Source of the DNA: Paracoccaceae bacterium
Lineage (GTDB): Bacteria; Pseudomonadota; Alphaproteobacteria; Rhodobacterales; Rhodobacteraceae
NCBI GenBank assembly: GCA_014654775.1
Contig: JACVZW010000073.1
Span: 148,035-212,034, forward strand
DNA: 64,000 nucleotides
Direction of reading: 5' to 3'
Every line of letters starts with the position of its first letter. Position 1 is the stretch's first letter. Both the position numbers and the translations under genes were made by a program. Under the pieces are notes generated by a model, which worked only from the letters and a program-made list of their open reading frames with translations, searched no databases and was not told the origin of the DNA. Shown one piece after another: positions 63,169-64,000 of the stretch.

Positions 63169-63783
63169 ATGAAGCACGGCTATCACCACGGCAATCTGCG
63201 GCAGGCTCTGGTCGAGGCGGCACTGGCGCTGATTGCCGAGCGGGGGCCTTCGGGCTTTACCCTCTCCGAGGCGGCCAAGCGCGCCGATGTCACCCCCGCG
63301 GCTGTCTACCGCCATTTCGCAGGCCGCGACGACCTGATCGCCGAAGTGGCGCGGCAGGGCTACGACATCTTCGCCGCGCTAATGGAATTCGCTTATGCCG
63401 ATGGCCAGCCCTCGGCTCTGGCGGCCTTCGAGGCGACGGGGCGCGCCTACCTCGCCTTCGCGCGCAAATATCCGGGCCATTACATGGCGATGTTCGAAAG
63501 CGGGCTGTCCTTCAACGCCCATCCCGACCTTGCCCTCGTCGCGGCCAAGGCGCGGTCCGTGCTGGAAAAGGCCGCCGAAAAGCTGTCCGAACAAATGCCA
63601 CCCGACCGCCGCCCCCCGGCGACCATGTTCTCCGCCCATGTCTGGGCCATGAGCCACGGCGTGGTCGAACTTTACATGCGCGGCGCACCGGGCGCGAAAT
63701 CCCCCTTCACACCCGAGGATCTGCTGGAAAGCGGGATCGGCATCTACCTGCGCGGGTTGGGCCTGCTGCCGCCGGATAGCTGA
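63169..63783 (+). CDS. TetR/AcrR-family transcriptional regulator
   Basis: A 204-residue regulator with an N-terminal TetR helix-turn-helix (HGNLRQALVEAALALIAERG...FTLSEAAKRADVTPAAVYRHFAGRDDLIAEV, about residues 6-56) and a C-terminal ligand/dimer domain with WHG-like segments (HVWAMSHGVVELYMRG). ATG 63169 lies 1 bp after the ppk2 stop, with a GAAAGGATGAA ribosome binding site, so it is co-expressed with ppk2. Targets are unknown; an effect on its own operon is possible. Confidence 0.92.
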   Translation: MKHGYHHGNLRQALVEAALALIAERGPSGFTLSEAAKRADVTPAAVYRHFAGRDDLIAEVARQGYDIFAALMEFAYADGQPSALAAFEATGRAYLAFARKYPGHYMAMFESGLSFNAHPDLALVAAKARSVLEKAAEKLSEQMPPDRRPPATMFSAHVWAMSHGVVELYMRGAPGAKSPFTPEDLLESGIGIYLRGLGLLPPDS

Positions 63784-63945
63784 AATGCTGTGATCGATCG
63801 TTCTGATCAGGATCACGACTTTGCTGCAGGAAATGCACAGGCACAGTCAGCCGCGCCATCTCCCCGGCGCGGCTCACTGCCATGACTGAAAAGGCGAACA
63901 GTGGCCCCGTCAGACGCGCAGCATGCTGTCCGATGCCTGGACGAA

Positions 63946-64000
63946 TGAACCGCTCCGGGTTTGCCGGAGGCTCCAACTCTTGAGTAGGATGGAGCATCAT
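63946..64000. mobile_element. possible left end of an IS3-like insertion sequence (continues past window)
   Basis: TGAACCGCTCCGGGTTTGCC at 63946 resembles the terminal inverted repeats of IS3-family elements, which begin TGAAC and have a CCGGGTTT core. Further in, AGGATGGAGC could be a ribosome binding site for a transposase orfA just beyond the edge. The transposase itself is not in the window, so this is a weak call. Confidence 0.35.

Overview
The window is a GC-rich, densely coded stretch of chromosome from an alphaproteobacterium, most likely of the Rhodobacterales (Rhodobacter/Paracoccus-like). The evidence is the nifR3(dusB)-ntrB-ntrC-ntrY-ntrX-trkA-trkH-hfq-hflX block, an NtrC without the sigma54-contact GAFTGA loop (a Rhodobacter trait), a fused ispDF, an aspartate-rich HemB, and several small families typical of this order (DUF6456, DUF6477, DUF502). 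No rRNA or tRNA gene, CRISPR array or prophage was seen. The only sign of a mobile element is a possible IS end at the right edge.

Layout. 1-4.0 kb: a truncated FAD oxidoreductase, a LuxR-type regulator, and rpsB-tsf with a recognisable promoter, internal hairpin and terminator. 4.2-6.6 kb: a pseudouridine catabolic operon (PfkB kinase, a DUF1349 protein, PsuG). 6.7-9.4 kb: a DUF502 membrane protein, a patatin-like lipase, 3-hydroxybutyrate dehydrogenase and a candidate small RNA with its own promoter and terminator. 9.5-15.7 kb: a YejA-like peptide-binding protein, an entericidin-like lipoprotein, an XRE-cupin regulator, an acyl-CoA synthetase-DsbA pair and a Bcr/CflA exporter. 15.8-24.4 kb: mfd, a membrane protein, hemB, a SYLF lipoprotein and a penicillin-acylase-family amidase. 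24.5-26.6 kb: meh and mct, the mesaconyl-CoA branch enzymes, behind a repeated operator-like sequence. 26.6-27.9 kb: a divergent quinone reductase/HxlR pair.

28-40 kb is the nitrogen and potassium control block, all on the minus strand: dusB, ntrB and ntrC (overlapping), ntrY, ntrX, trkA, trkH, hfq and hflX. 40-45.4 kb: ispDF-pgpA-CinA, an esterase, a COQ10-like protein, hpt with a small membrane protein, and a dihaem cytochrome c. 45.5-53.5 kb: a barrel-like outer-membrane protein, lipA (TTG start), a LysE exporter, DUF6456 and DUF6477 proteins, an MttB-family methyltransferase, and guaA with a small monooxygenase. 53.9-64 kb: a sulfotransferase-like protein, a polyol dehydrogenase pair, a DMT transporter, a FadL-type porin, an uncharacterised ATPase next to metA (predicted acetyl-CoA type), an alpha/beta hydrolase, ppk2 and a TetR regulator.

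Most of the content is housekeeping and central metabolism. The less ordinary items are the candidate sRNA at 9.3 kb, two families of dispersed intergenic repeats lying just 3' of genes, the DUF1349 gene inside the pseudouridine operon, the meh-mct operator, and the MetA specificity residue. I did not find a convincing wholly new multi-gene system.
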